This document shows positions 34,658-43,581 of a stretch of DNA of 64,000 nucleotides, in pieces. The stretch is from the NCBI RefSeq assembly GCF_018618415.1, contig NZ_JACSMA010000001.1:744001-808000 (forward strand), given 5' to 3'. The number at the start of each line of letters is the position of its first letter. Positions within the stretch are counted from its first letter, which is position 1. Under the pieces are notes generated by a model that was not told the origin of the DNA, ran no database searches, and was given only the letters and a program-made list of their open reading frames with translations. The DNA comes from Exiguobacterium sp. s146. Its GTDB lineage: Bacteria > Bacillota > Bacilli > Exiguobacteriales > Exiguobacteriaceae. A program made the translations under genes and the position numbers.

Positions 34658-37063
34658 ATGTTGGACTATTTTAAACATCAAGACATCGAGCCGAAATGGC
34701 AAAAACGCTGGGACGAGAAAGACGCATTCCGGACGACAGAGGACCCGGACAAGGAGTGTTTCTACGTCCTTGACATGTTCCCTTATCCGTCAGGAGCCGG
34801 ACTTCACGTCGGTCACCCGGAAGGTTACACGGCGACGGACATCATCGCCCGCATGAAACGGATGCAAGGCTACAACGTCCTTCACCCAATGGGATGGGAC
34901 GCGTTCGGTCTTCCGGCCGAGCAATATGCCCTCGATACAGGGAACGACCCGCGTGAGTTCACGGAGCGCAACATCGGCACGTTCCGCCGTCAGTTAAAAG
35001 AACTCGGTTTTTCATACGATTGGGATCGTGAAATCAGCACGACCGATCCGAAATACTACAAGTGGACGCAATGGATCTTCACACAGCTCCATGACCGCGG
35101 ACTCGCTTACGTCGACGAAGTCGCCGTCAACTGGTGCCCGGCCCTCGGGACGGTACTCGCCAACGAAGAAGTCATCGACGGATTGTCAGAGCGCGGAAGC
35201 CATCCGGTGTACCGTGTGCCAATGAAACAATGGGTGCTTCGCATCACAGAATACGCGGAGCGCTTGCTCGATGATTTAGAAGGACTTGACTGGCCGGAGA
35301 GCGTCAAAGAGATGCAACGCAACTGGATCGGCAAGTCGGTCGGCGCCGAAGTCGATTTCAAAGTCGACGGTCACGATAAAGTCGTGACGGTGTTCACGAC
35401 ACGTCCAGACACACTTTACGGCGCGACATACGTCACGCTCGCACCGGAGCACCCGTTCGTGAAAGCAATCGCGACACCGGAACAAGTTGTCGCCATCGAA
35501 GCGTATGTCGAAGAAGTCTCGAAAAAGACCGACCTCGAGCGGACCAATCTCGCCAAAGAGAAGACGGGTGTCTTCACAGGCGCTTACGCCATCAACCCGG
35601 TCAATGGGGAGAAGCTTCCGATTTGGATTGCCGACTACGTGTTGTCGACATACGGCACGGGCGCGGTCATGGCCGTACCAGGACATGATGAGCGCGACTA
35701 TGAGTTCGCGAAGACGTTCGACCTTCCAATCCGTGAAGTCGTCACAGGCGGCAACTTGGATGAGGCGGCGTACGTGGAAGATGGTGTCCACGTCAACTCG
35801 GGATCACTTGACGGCCTCAACAAAGCTGACGCGATCGCCAAAATCATCGAAGAACTCGAACTTGCCGGCACCGGCCGCGCCAAGACGACATATCGTCTCC
35901 GCGACTGGTTGTTCAGCCGTCAACGCTATTGGGGTGAGCCGATTCCAATCGTTCACATGGAAGACGGGACGCTCAAGACGGTACCGGTCGAAGACCTCCC
36001 GCTCGAACTCCCGATTATCGACGAAATCAAGCCATCAGGCACGGGCGAATCACCGCTTGCGAACGCGGACGATTGGTTGACGTACACGGACCCGGTCACA
36101 GGTGAGAAGGGTCGTCGCGAGACGAACACGATGCCGCAATGGGCCGGCAGCTGCTGGTACTACATTCGCTTCATCGATCCGCACAATGAAGACATGATCG
36201 CGGACCCGGAGAAGTTGAAGCGCTGGCTTCCGGTCGACTTGTATATCGGCGGGACGGAGCACGCGGTCCTTCACTTGCTCTACGCTCGCTTCTGGCACAA
36301 AGTGCTCTACGATATCGGCATCGTTCCGACGAATGAGCCATTCCAAAAGCTTTATAACCAAGGGATGATTCTCGGTGAGAACAACGAGAAGATGTCGAAG
36401 TCAAAAGGGAACGTCGTCAACCCGGACGATATCATCAAATCGCACGGGGCCGACACGCTTCGTCTTTACGAGATGTTCATGGGACCGCTCGACGCAGCCA
36501 TCGCTTGGTCGACGAACGGTCTTGACGGGGCACGTCGCTTCCTCGACCGCGTCTGGCGCTTGTTCGACCAGACGGAACTCACAGACGCCGCTCCGACGGC
36601 CGACTTCGAGCGGACGTACCATCAGACGGTGAAGAAAGTGACAGAAGACTACGAGGCGCTCCGTTTCAACACGGCGATTTCGCAACTCATGGTCTTCATC
36701 AACGAAGCATACAAACAAGACACGCTTCCGAAGCAAGAGATGGTCAACTTCATCAAGATGCTCGCTCCGGTCGCACCACACTTGGCCGAAGAATTGTGGG
36801 AGCGTCTCGGCATGACGGAAGACTTGACGTACGCGGCATGGCCGACGTTCGATGAGTCGAAGCTCGTCAGCGACACGATTGAAGTCGTCATCCAAGTGAA
36901 CGGAAAGCTTCGTGCGAAGATGCACGTGGCCCGCGACGCTTCGAAAGAAGTGCTCGAGGCCGATGCGCTCGCGAACGAACGCGTTCAAGAGTTCACGGAA
37001 GGAAAGACGGTCCGCAAAGTGATCGTCGTTCCAGGAAAACTCGTCAATATCGTCGTTGGATAA
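34658..37063 (+). CDS. leuS: Leucyl-tRNA synthetase
   Basis: 801-residue class Ia synthetase, bacterial length. HIGH-type motif is HVGH in [18 protein letters not shown] is in [11 protein letters not shown], and the CP1 editing domain with the TTRPDT-type segment ([11 protein letters not shown]) and VPGHDERD is intact. Start ATG 34658 follows GAGGAGG at 4 nt; the TTG just after it is a possible alternative. Expression is set by the upstream T-box. Confidence 0.97.
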   Translation: MLDYFKHQDIEPKWQKRWDEKDAFRTTEDPDKECFYVLDMFPYPSGAGLHVGHPEGYTATDIIARMKRMQGYNVLHPMGWDAFGLPAEQYALDTGNDPREFTERNIGTFRRQLKELGFSYDWDREISTTDPKYYKWTQWIFTQLHDRGLAYVDEVAVNWCPALGTVLANEEVIDGLSERGSHPVYRVPMKQWVLRITEYAERLLDDLEGLDWPESVKEMQRNWIGKSVGAEVDFKVDGHDKVVTVFTTRPDTLYGATYVTLAPEHPFVKAIATPEQVVAIEAYVEEVSKKTDLERTNLAKEKTGVFTGAYAINPVNGEKLPIWIADYVLSTYGTGAVMAVPGHDERDYEFAKTFDLPIREVVTGGNLDEAAYVEDGVHVNSGSLDGLNKADAIAKIIEELELAGTGRAKTTYRLRDWLFSRQRYWGEPIPIVHMEDGTLKTVPVEDLPLELPIIDEIKPSGTGESPLANADDWLTYTDPVTGEKGRRETNTMPQWAGSCWYYIRFIDPHNEDMIADPEKLKRWLPVDLYIGGTEHAVLHLLYARFWHKVLYDIGIVPTNEPFQKLYNQGMILGENNEKMSKSKGNVVNPDDIIKSHGADTLRLYEMFMGPLDAAIAWSTNGLDGARRFLDRVWRLFDQTELTDAAPTADFERTYHQTVKKVTEDYEALRFNTAISQLMVFINEAYKQDTLPKQEMVNFIKMLAPVAPHLAEELWERLGMTEDLTYAAWPTFDESKLVSDTIEVVIQVNGKLRAKMHVARDASKEVLEADALANERVQEFTEGKTVRKVIVVPGKLVNIVVG

Positions 37064-37065
37064 GC

Positions 37066-37106
37066 AAAGGAATGTGTGACATTGTCACACGTTCCTTTCT
37101 TTTTCG
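37066..37106 (+). terminator. Terminator after leuS
   Basis: AAAGGAATGTGTGAC pairs with GTCACACGTTCCTTT around a 3-nt loop, followed by CTTTTTC. Confidence 0.9.
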
Positions 37107-37174
37107 TCATGTCGTTTTCTTTTCGGGGCGGGTTTGTTACACTAAAGGGCGATACTGCATATAAAGGGGACGAA

Positions 37175-38221
37175 ATGTCCATGAAACGTTCTTACGTACT
37201 ATATACGACGCTATTTGCCGTCGTCGTCGGCGTGATTTTATGCTATGTGTTCGTCTTTTCAGATGAGGACATTCAAAGCCAAATCGCCTCGACGTTTGAG
37301 AAAATCGATATTCAAACGAGCCATCAATCGACATCGGTCCCACCCGTCGAGGCATCGCCGGACGAGGAGGACATCGATACGACCGATGCCCTCGAACAGA
37401 TTCAACAGCTCGATGAAGTGTACTATAGTGACACGATTGGCTCGTATCTCGTCTTGACGAAAAATAAAGAGTTCTTCGAAGTGAGCGGGAACGCCAATCG
37501 TGTGAACGCGTCGCTCATTTTGGCGAACGAGGGACAGCCGTATCGCTTCGGCGAATTCATCGGCATGCGCATGATTTCCGAGGACAAGATTTATGCCGTC
37601 ACGGCGAACGGGGTTCTCGTCACAATCGAGCGGGTAGAAGGCCGATGGACGGAACAACGACGCAAATTGATTAAAGGGATCGCCTCGACAGACCGATTGT
37701 TCGGCCTCGGTTACGACGAGGAGACGAAACGTCTGATTATCATGAGCCGTTTGGCGGATACGCCGGACGTGGAAATGTTGTACGTCCAAGAGCGGACGCT
37801 CGAGGAAGAGACGGCCAACGATCTTGAGGCGGCAACGGATGCAGGGACCGAGACGGATTCAGACACCGATTTGACATCGCCTACAGATGAAGCGGATGCG
37901 GAAGCTGTGCCGGAACCGACAACGGAATGGGCCATCGAGTCGAGAAAACCGCTCACGACCGAAGGGATGAGCGCTTCGATTCAACAGAAGTTCGAGAACT
38001 TCCGGGGCGTCGGACTCGTCGAACGCCAAGGGCGCATTTACGTCCTCGATTCGGAAGAGCTCGTCCTGTATACGATCAACCCGGACGAAGGGACGATGAA
38101 CGGGCAGATGGTGACACCTCGTGTCTACGGATCGACCGGTATGTTCCTGCAGGACAATGAAATATTCGCCATCGTGCGACCAGATGTGTTCGACCTCGAC
38201 GATTTCGTCTCGGTCGACTGA
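37175..38221 (+). CDS. Membrane-anchored extracytoplasmic protein of unknown function
   Basis: 348 residues: short basic N terminus (MSMKRSYV), one transmembrane helix (about 8-28) without a clear cleavage site, then an acidic outside region. An Asp/Glu/Thr-rich low-complexity segment (about 215-255, TETDSDTDL) splits two parts with beta-strand-like repeats such as GSYLVLTKNKEFFEV, KIYAVTANGVLVTI and RIYVLDSEELVLYTI, suggesting a beta-propeller-type fold. I do not recognise a family. Start ATG 37175 has AAAGGGG 5 nt upstream. It is followed by a MazG-like gene after 14 nt. Confidence 0.7.
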   Translation: MSMKRSYVLYTTLFAVVVGVILCYVFVFSDEDIQSQIASTFEKIDIQTSHQSTSVPPVEASPDEEDIDTTDALEQIQQLDEVYYSDTIGSYLVLTKNKEFFEVSGNANRVNASLILANEGQPYRFGEFIGMRMISEDKIYAVTANGVLVTIERVEGRWTEQRRKLIKGIASTDRLFGLGYDEETKRLIIMSRLADTPDVEMLYVQERTLEEETANDLEAATDAGTETDSDTDLTSPTDEADAEAVPEPTTEWAIESRKPLTTEGMSASIQQKFENFRGVGLVERQGRIYVLDSEELVLYTINPDEGTMNGQMVTPRVYGSTGMFLQDNEIFAIVRPDVFDLDDFVSVD

Positions 38222-38235
38222 TAGGAGAGAATGAG

Positions 38236-38748
38236 ATGAGCAAACGTTATTTTTATGAAGAAGTCCGTCAATTCCACGAGACGTTCGGTCACCCGGAAGC
38301 GAGTGCACCGCAACCGCTCGAATTAGACCGTGCCGTCAAACGTTCGGTCTGGACGGCAGAAGAAGCCGTCGTCGAATTCTTACATCAATCAGCCCGGAAT
38401 GAGGCTGAGTTTCTCGAGGCTGTCGCCACGTTTCAACAAGGATTTGAACAGGCGGTTCAAAAATCGCTTCAGGACGCACCACCGACGGACGACGTCGCGC
38501 GGCTCGTCGGGCAAGGCGACGCGCTCACGGATGCGCTTTACTTCGTGATGGGCAGTTTCGTCGAGCTCGGGCTCGACCCGGTGCCGTTGTTTGAAATCGT
38601 GCAACGGGCCAACATGGCGAAACTCGGACCGGACGGGAAGCCGATTCTCCGGGCGTCAGACAATAAAGTCATGAAGCCGGAAGGCTGGTTGCCACCTGAG
38701 CCAGAGCTCGAGGCGGAAGTACGACGTCAACTCGAAGCAAAACGGTGA
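38236..38748 (+). CDS. Phosphoribosyl-ATP pyrophosphohydrolase-like (MazG-fold) protein
   Basis: 170 residues. The all-alpha NTP pyrophosphatase pattern is visible as WTAEEAVVEFL and GDALTDALYFVMGSFVELG. The tail PVPLFEIVQRANMAKLGPDGKP and MKPEGWLPPEP is typical of the PRA-PH-like group that includes Deinococcus DR2231. It is not in a histidine operon, so a house-cleaning nucleotide (for instance dUTP-type) role is more likely than HisE (inference). Start ATG follows AGGAGAG. Confidence 0.75.
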   Translation: MSKRYFYEEVRQFHETFGHPEASAPQPLELDRAVKRSVWTAEEAVVEFLHQSARNEAEFLEAVATFQQGFEQAVQKSLQDAPPTDDVARLVGQGDALTDALYFVMGSFVELGLDPVPLFEIVQRANMAKLGPDGKPILRASDNKVMKPEGWLPPEPELEAEVRRQLEAKR

Positions 38749-38752
38749 TACC

Positions 38753-38781
38753 AAAAAGAGAGCACCTCGAGAGGTGCTCTC
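38753..38781 (-). terminator. Minus-strand terminator downstream of ytfP
   Basis: GAGAGCACCTC/GAGGTGCTCTC dyad (38758-38781) with a T run only on the minus strand. It probably ends transcripts that start at ytfP and pass the repeat region. Confidence 0.7.
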
Positions 38782-38789
38782 AGGCTGTT

Positions 38790-38831
38790 GACGAACCAAA
38801 TTGCGCATCGCGATTTGGTTCGTCTTTTTTT
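38790..38831 (+). terminator. Terminator for the 37-38.7 kb unit
   Basis: GACGAACCAAAT pairs with ATTTGGTTCGTC, followed by a run of seven Ts. A second stem (GCG/CGC) sits in the loop. Confidence 0.9.
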
Positions 38832-38869
38832 GTGTTCAATGAGCTCGAGGCGCTCTGCCCGGCATAGAA

Positions 38870-39150
38870 TTGAAGAAATGCTATGTAGGCGGTCTTATTC
38901 GGCTAACAGGTTGGTGCACTGGACCTCTTTCACCGGTTCGAAGACATGTCCGGGACTTTTTCTTCGGCCATCGAGGTCTTAGAAAAAGACAAACGGCCGC
39001 CCGACGGCGACCGTTTGCGTTGCTCGCCCGACGGCGCCCCGACTCCTGCAGGAAAGCAATCCAACGGAGACCCAGCAGCGACATCAGTCGCGATGCGGCT
39101 CCAGGATTGCCTGCGGAAAGCGTGGGCGCCGGAAGGACGAGCGATTCTAT
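38870..39150. repeat. Dyad-rich intergenic repeat element, Bacillales type
   Basis: Gene-free stretch of about 280 bp. A 12-bp direct repeat CGCCCGACGGCG occurs at 38998 and 39025. AAACGG/CCGTTT and GGACCTC/GAGGTC stems flank it. GGCGCC (39033) and GCAATCC (39055) pair with GGATTGC (39104) and GGCGCC (39125), forming a long imperfect stem that contains CTCCTGCAGGAAAGC, GGAGACCC and CTGCGGAAAGCG segments. From memory these match a repeat scattered through intergenic regions of Bacillaceae. Short ORFs here read in Arg/Pro-rich frames and are not convincing genes. Confidence 0.55.
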
Positions 39151-39159
39151 TGATGTTAG

Positions 39160-40434
39160 TTATACGGTCGTGCGTACCGCGAACTCGGCCGCGTGTGAAC
39201 CGGCGCAATGTCCGGTCGTGAAGGCGGCCGTGATGTTATACCCACCTGTGTACCCGTGGATGTCGAGCACCTCACCGGCAAAGAACAGGCCGTCCGCTTT
39301 CTTCGACATCATCGTCTGCGGTGCGATTTCCTTGACGGAGACCCCGCCACCCGTGACGAACGCCTTATCGAAATCGAGCGTCCCGGTGGCGTGCAACTCG
39401 AACGTCTTCAATCGGGTCGCGAAATCGATGACCGACTGCTTCTTCAATTGGCTGGCATCCTCTTCCCCGAAGCCGAGCTCAGCGAAGAGAAGGTCGAGCA
39501 TCCGTTCCGGGATGAACCCTTTCCAGACGTTCTTGACGGCCCGCTTCGGTTGATCTTGCACTTGGTTCCATAGTTCTTGATACAGCTCGTCCCGGGCCAT
39601 GTCCGGGAACAAGTCGAGCGAGAGGGCGACGACGCGCTCTTTGCTGCGTTTGCGCTCTTTGATCGTATATTGGCTACACCGGAGGGCGATCGGACCCGAG
39701 ATGCCGAAATGCGTGAAAATCATGTCGCCGCGGTGCGTCTTAATCGGCTTGCCTTTCTTACCGTGGACCGTGAGGGCGACGTCACGGAGCGACAGCCCTT
39801 GTAGCTGTTTCGTGCCGATGAACGCATCGTTCAACAAAATCGGGACTTCGGTCGGGAACAGCTCGGTAATCGTATGCCCGGCTTTCTCGGCCCATGGATA
39901 GCCGTCCCCGGTCGAGCCGGTGTGAGGGACGGATTGTCCGCCGACGGCGATGACACAGGCACTTGCCTCGATGCGTTCGCCATCCTCGAGTTCGACCGCT
40001 TCAAACTCATTTGCTTCATTAAAATGGAGCGTCTTCACTTTCGCGTTTTTGCGAATCTCGACGCCGAGCGCGTCGATGGCTCCGAGGAGCGTGTTGACGA
40101 CGTCTTGTGCTTTGTCCGTCACCGGGAACATCCGGCCGTTGTCTTCCTCTTTTAACGGGATGCCGAACCCGGTGAACAAGTCGATAATCGACTGGTTGTC
40201 GAACTGGGCGAGGGCGCTATACAAGAAGCGTCCGTTCCCCGGGATGAATTGAATCAACTCGTCGACGGGCTTGCGGTTCGTCACGTTACAGCGTCCTCCG
40301 CCAGAAATGGCGAGCTTGCGTCCGAGCTTCGAACCTTTATCAATCAGGAGCGTGTTCGCTCCGGCTTTGGCGGCAGCGTAGGTCGCCATCAGACCGCTTG
40401 GGCCTCCTCCGATGACGATTACATCTTTCATCAT
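39160..40434 (-). CDS. ytfP: FAD-dependent oxidoreductase (YtfP, HI0933/BaiN family)
   Basis: 424-residue flavoprotein. The dinucleotide loop VIGGGPSGLMATYAAA is at the N terminus. GRKLAISGGGRCNVTN, CVIAVGGQSVPHTGSTGDGY and the C-terminal FFAGEVLDIHGYTGGYN blocks define the HI0933-like family. The physiological substrate is not established. Two adjacent ATGs follow GAGGG; the second (40431) has the better spacing. It is divergent from the flippase gene, as ytfP and ytgP are in Bacillus. Confidence 0.88.
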   Translation of the reverse strand: MMKDVIVIGGGPSGLMATYAAAKAGANTLLIDKGSKLGRKLAISGGGRCNVTNRKPVDELIQFIPGNGRFLYSALAQFDNQSIIDLFTGFGIPLKEEDNGRMFPVTDKAQDVVNTLLGAIDALGVEIRKNAKVKTLHFNEANEFEAVELEDGERIEASACVIAVGGQSVPHTGSTGDGYPWAEKAGHTITELFPTEVPILLNDAFIGTKQLQGLSLRDVALTVHGKKGKPIKTHRGDMIFTHFGISGPIALRCSQYTIKERKRSKERVVALSLDLFPDMARDELYQELWNQVQDQPKRAVKNVWKGFIPERMLDLLFAELGFGEEDASQLKKQSVIDFATRLKTFELHATGTLDFDKAFVTGGGVSVKEIAPQTMMSKKADGLFFAGEVLDIHGYTGGYNITAAFTTGHCAGSHAAEFAVRTTV

Positions 40435-40562
40435 GGTATCCCTCGTTTCTCTTTCAAATCAAATTCGTAACTTTATTATCTGCAACAGTAAGAGTATAAT
40501 GAGAAACGGTCGTTTTGTAAAATTAGGTACATTAGTTGTGAAAGAATAGATGGAGGTATCTC

Positions 40563-42260
40563 ATGTCATCAAGCGTCAAACAAGATTCAGGACGAGAGTC
40601 CTTCGTCAAAGGCACGCTGCTGCTGTCAGCCGGAAATTTGATTTCACGTGCGCTCGGACTGCTCTATACGTTCCCGTTCCAAGCGATGGTCGGGATTGCC
40701 GGTGTCACGCTCTATCAGGCGGCGTACACGTATTACGCGCTCATGATCGCCATTTCGACGGCGGGGATTCCCGTGGCCGTATCGAAATTCATCGCCAAGT
40801 ATAACGCGCTCGGCGAATATGGCACGAGTCAGCGCTTGTTCCGCCAAGGGATGAAGCTGATGCTCGTGACCGGCGTCGTCGCTTTTTTATTACTGTTCTT
40901 CTCAGCCCCGTGGTTATCGGAACTCATGGTCCGCAACTCGGAGAACAATCAACAATACATCGATTCGTTGACGCTCGTCACGCGTAGCGTCAGTTTCGCC
41001 CTCCTGCTCATCCCGGCGATGAGTATGGTGCGCGGATATTTCCAAGGACATCAAGACATGGCCCCGACGGCCATCTCACAAGTCATCGAACAGATCGTCC
41101 GCATCATGTTCTTGCTCAGCGGGACGATGCTCGTCTTGTTCGTCTTCTCGGACTCGGCACTCGTGCGTCCGCTCGCCGATTCACTCGGCGGGACCGCGGC
41201 AGTGGCGACGACGGAGTTGAACGGTTTGAAAGTCCTCGCCGTCACGATTGCGACGTTCAGCGCCTTTATCGGTGCGATCGGGAGTATCGTCGTGCTCGCC
41301 ATGTACTGGCGAAAACGGAAAGACATCCATCGCCAAACCGATAATCCGGCCGGCACACCGGTCCGTTCGATGAAATCACTCTTGCTCGAGTTGCTCAGCT
41401 ACTCGATTCCAATCGTTATGGTCGGTCTGTCGACGCCGCTCTATCAGTTCGTCGATCAGTTGACGATGGTCAACACGTTGCTCAACTCAGGGAAGTCGGT
41501 CGCCGAAGCAACGTCCGCGTTCGGATTCTTGACCGGGAACGCCCACAAGATCGTGTTGATTCCGGTCTCGATCGCGGCGAGTGTGTCGATGGCGACCATC
41601 CCGCTCGTGACGAAATCGTTCACGCACGGCGATTTGAACAAGGTCCGTAATCAAGTGAACCACATTTTCCAAGTCTCGTTCTTTGTCACAATCCCGGCCG
41701 TCATCGGATTGGTCGCGCTCGCAGAGCCGTTGTTCGGGACGTTGTTCCCCGGTGACCGGGAAGGGTGGGTCTACTTGCTCCACTATGCACCGAGTGCGTT
41801 CTTCCTCGCCTATTACTCGGTGGCGGCGGCCATCCTGCAAGGGATCAACCGTCAATACTTCACCATCTTTGCGACGGCGATGGGTCTCATCACGAAAGCG
41901 GTGCTCAACGTACCGTTCGTATATGCACTTGGCGGCATCGGCGCTGGATATGCCACGATCGTGGGTTATATCGTCGCCATCATCCTCATGGTATGGAAAA
42001 TTCAGCGGGCGCTTCATTTCCCGTATAAACAACTATTGCGTCGGACGATGCTCATGTTCGCCATGGGTGGGGCGATGTTTATCGCCGTATATGGCTCGCT
42101 GTTCGTCACGCTCATGAATGAACCAAGTTGGGGCAATGATATCGTTGCCACGATCGTCGGTTTCGGAATCGGTCTCGTCGTATACGGCTATCTCGGTTGG
42201 AGAAGTCACTTGGCCGGCAAACTATTAGGGAAACGATTCCAGTATCGGAGGAAAGCTTAA
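40563..42260 (+). CDS. murJ: MurJ-like polysaccharide/lipid II flippase (YtgP)
   Basis: 565-residue MATE/MOP-superfamily membrane protein with about 14 helices. Features: SFVKGTLLLSAGNLISRALGLLY near the start, GYFQGHQDMAPTAISQVIEQIVR, and the paired-bundle repeat in the second half. B. subtilis YtgP (MurJ) of the same type and position moves lipid II across the membrane, so a peptidoglycan role is likely. Start ATG follows TGGAGG. The stop overlaps the next start (TAATG). Confidence 0.88.
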   Translation: MSSSVKQDSGRESFVKGTLLLSAGNLISRALGLLYTFPFQAMVGIAGVTLYQAAYTYYALMIAISTAGIPVAVSKFIAKYNALGEYGTSQRLFRQGMKLMLVTGVVAFLLLFFSAPWLSELMVRNSENNQQYIDSLTLVTRSVSFALLLIPAMSMVRGYFQGHQDMAPTAISQVIEQIVRIMFLLSGTMLVLFVFSDSALVRPLADSLGGTAAVATTELNGLKVLAVTIATFSAFIGAIGSIVVLAMYWRKRKDIHRQTDNPAGTPVRSMKSLLLELLSYSIPIVMVGLSTPLYQFVDQLTMVNTLLNSGKSVAEATSAFGFLTGNAHKIVLIPVSIAASVSMATIPLVTKSFTHGDLNKVRNQVNHIFQVSFFVTIPAVIGLVALAEPLFGTLFPGDREGWVYLLHYAPSAFFLAYYSVAAAILQGINRQYFTIFATAMGLITKAVLNVPFVYALGGIGAGYATIVGYIVAIILMVWKIQRALHFPYKQLLRRTMLMFAMGGAMFIAVYGSLFVTLMNEPSWGNDIVATIVGFGIGLVVYGYLGWRSHLAGKLLGKRFQYRRKA

Positions 42261-42970
42261 TGCGAATTGATAAATTATTGGCGAACATGGGATATGGTTC
42301 GCGCAAAGACGTCAAGATTTTACTGAAACAAGGAGTCGTCCGCGTCGATGACCAACCTGTCAAAGATGCGAAACGTCAAGTCAACCTTGAAACGGAACGG
42401 GTGACCGTGCAAGGTGAGGTCGTCGAATACAAACCGTTCGTCTATTTGATGATGAACAAGCCGGCAGGTGTCATCAGCGCGACCGAGGACAAGGTCGAAT
42501 CGACGGTCGTCGATTTAATCGACCCGTCTTACGCCCATTACGAGCTGTTCCCGGTCGGACGTCTCGATAAGGACACGACCGGTCTGTTGCTCCTTACGAA
42601 CGATGGCGCGTTCAATCATACACTCATGTCACCTCGCAAACACGTCGACAAAGTATATGTCGCTGAGGTCGATGGGGAGATGACGGCAGACGATGTGCGT
42701 CGCTTCGCTGAAGGTGTCGAGCTTGAAGACGGCTATACGACAAAACCGGCCCGGCTTGAGCTCATTAGCAAATCCGGACGTCGCTCGACGGTCCGCCTGA
42801 CGCTCTCGGAAGGGAAGTATCATCAAGTGAAACGGATGGTCGCCGCGGTCGGGAAACACGTCGAGCGGCTCGATCGGGTCCAAATCGGTGCGCTCGAGCT
42901 CGACCCGACGCTCGAACCCGGGGCATACCGGGAGTTGAGCGAAGAGGAAGTCAACTTGTTCTTCACATGA
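42260..42970 (+). CDS. RsuA/RluB-type 16S rRNA pseudouridine synthase
   Basis: 236 residues: N-terminal S4 RNA-binding domain (RIDKLLANMGYGSRKDVKILLKQG), then the pseudouridine synthase core with catalytic Asp in GRLDKDTTGLLLLTNDG and the KVYVAEVDG and QVKRMVAAVG blocks. It modifies a uridine in small-subunit rRNA by family. The start is coupled to the flippase stop; an earlier in-frame start is inside that gene. Positional match to B. subtilis ytzG. Confidence 0.92.
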   Translation: MRIDKLLANMGYGSRKDVKILLKQGVVRVDDQPVKDAKRQVNLETERVTVQGEVVEYKPFVYLMMNKPAGVISATEDKVESTVVDLIDPSYAHYELFPVGRLDKDTTGLLLLTNDGAFNHTLMSPRKHVDKVYVAEVDGEMTADDVRRFAEGVELEDGYTTKPARLELISKSGRRSTVRLTLSEGKYHQVKRMVAAVGKHVERLDRVQIGALELDPTLEPGAYRELSEEEVNLFFT

Positions 42971-42974
42971 AATC

Positions 42975-43007
42975 AAGGCACGTGTCAGCCGACACGTGCC
43001 TTTTTGG
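42975..43007 (+). terminator. Terminator after the pseudouridine synthase gene
   Basis: AAGGCACGTGTC/GACACGTGCCTT stem with 4-nt loop and T run. Confidence 0.92.
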
Positions 43008-43012
43008 GCGCA

Positions 43013-43042
43013 AAAAAAGGGACCCGCTGCCGGAATCCCTCG
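43013..43042 (-). terminator. Terminator of the ytzE-like gene
   Basis: On the minus strand, an interrupted GGGA...TCCC stem with inner CG pairs is followed by seven Ts. Confidence 0.65.
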
Positions 43043-43053
43043 TAACTTGTTAT

Positions 43054-43275
43054 TTAATTTGCCGTCTTGAGCGAACGTTTTGATGACGTCCACGTTCCGC
43101 GACTCGGACTTTCAACCAGATTGTTGTATTCAAGCACGTTCAAATCACGCTGTACGGTGCGTGATGTGATTCCGAACTCCTCTACAAGTTCAGAAGTGGT
43201 GACGCATTCCCTTTCATTAATGAACAAATAAATGGACTTGATGCGGGTTAGCATACGATCTGTTGAACCTTTCAT
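43054..43275 (-). CDS. ytzE: DeoR-type helix-turn-helix protein (YtzE-like)
   Basis: 73-residue stand-alone DNA-binding domain: ECVTTSELVEEFGITSRTVQRDLNVLEYNNLVESPSRG is the DeoR winged helix, with no effector domain. Start ATG 43275 has GGGAGG 7 nt upstream. It faces the pseudouridine synthase gene and is divergent from pepV, as in Bacillus. Its target is unknown; the nested dyad before pepV is a candidate. Confidence 0.82.
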   Translation of the reverse strand: MKGSTDRMLTRIKSIYLFINERECVTTSELVEEFGITSRTVQRDLNVLEYNNLVESPSRGTWTSSKRSLKTAN

Positions 43276-43483
43276 TGGATAACCTCCCAATGCGTAGAAT
43301 GATGAAAGACAAAACCTACGGACGACAAATGAAATATGAAATTGTTATTTTCTAAAATTACATCTTTAGTATACCGCTCCTACATAGAATTGCAAGGGAA
43401 AAGCACGAACAATTGAAATGTAAAGAAACGATTATGAACGTAAATATCGAATGAAGGGTATGTAAAGGTCCGTACAAACGGTT

Positions 43484-43527
43484 AAAAGACGAACGAAAAA
43501 ATATTTTCGAAATGAATGTTCGTCTTT
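43484..43527 (+). promoter_or_regulatory. Nested inverted repeat upstream of pepV
   Basis: AAAGACGAAC (43485-43494) and GTTCGTCTTT (43518-43527) form a perfect 10-bp dyad enclosing a second one, CGAAAA...TTTTCG (43494-43509). A TATACT -10-like hexamer follows about 11 bp later. The remainder of 43276-43581 shows nothing else. Confidence 0.45.
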
Positions 43528-43581
43528 CTAACATTTGGATATACTAATAAGGGAGAGAACATTCGCAAAGGGGAGATCCAC

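Noticed and set aside
38870-39553. 227-codon plus-strand ORF across the intergenic repeat and ytfP 3' end
   Set aside because: Second half is antisense to ytfP and the first half is Arg/Pro-rich repeat DNA; no ribosome site.
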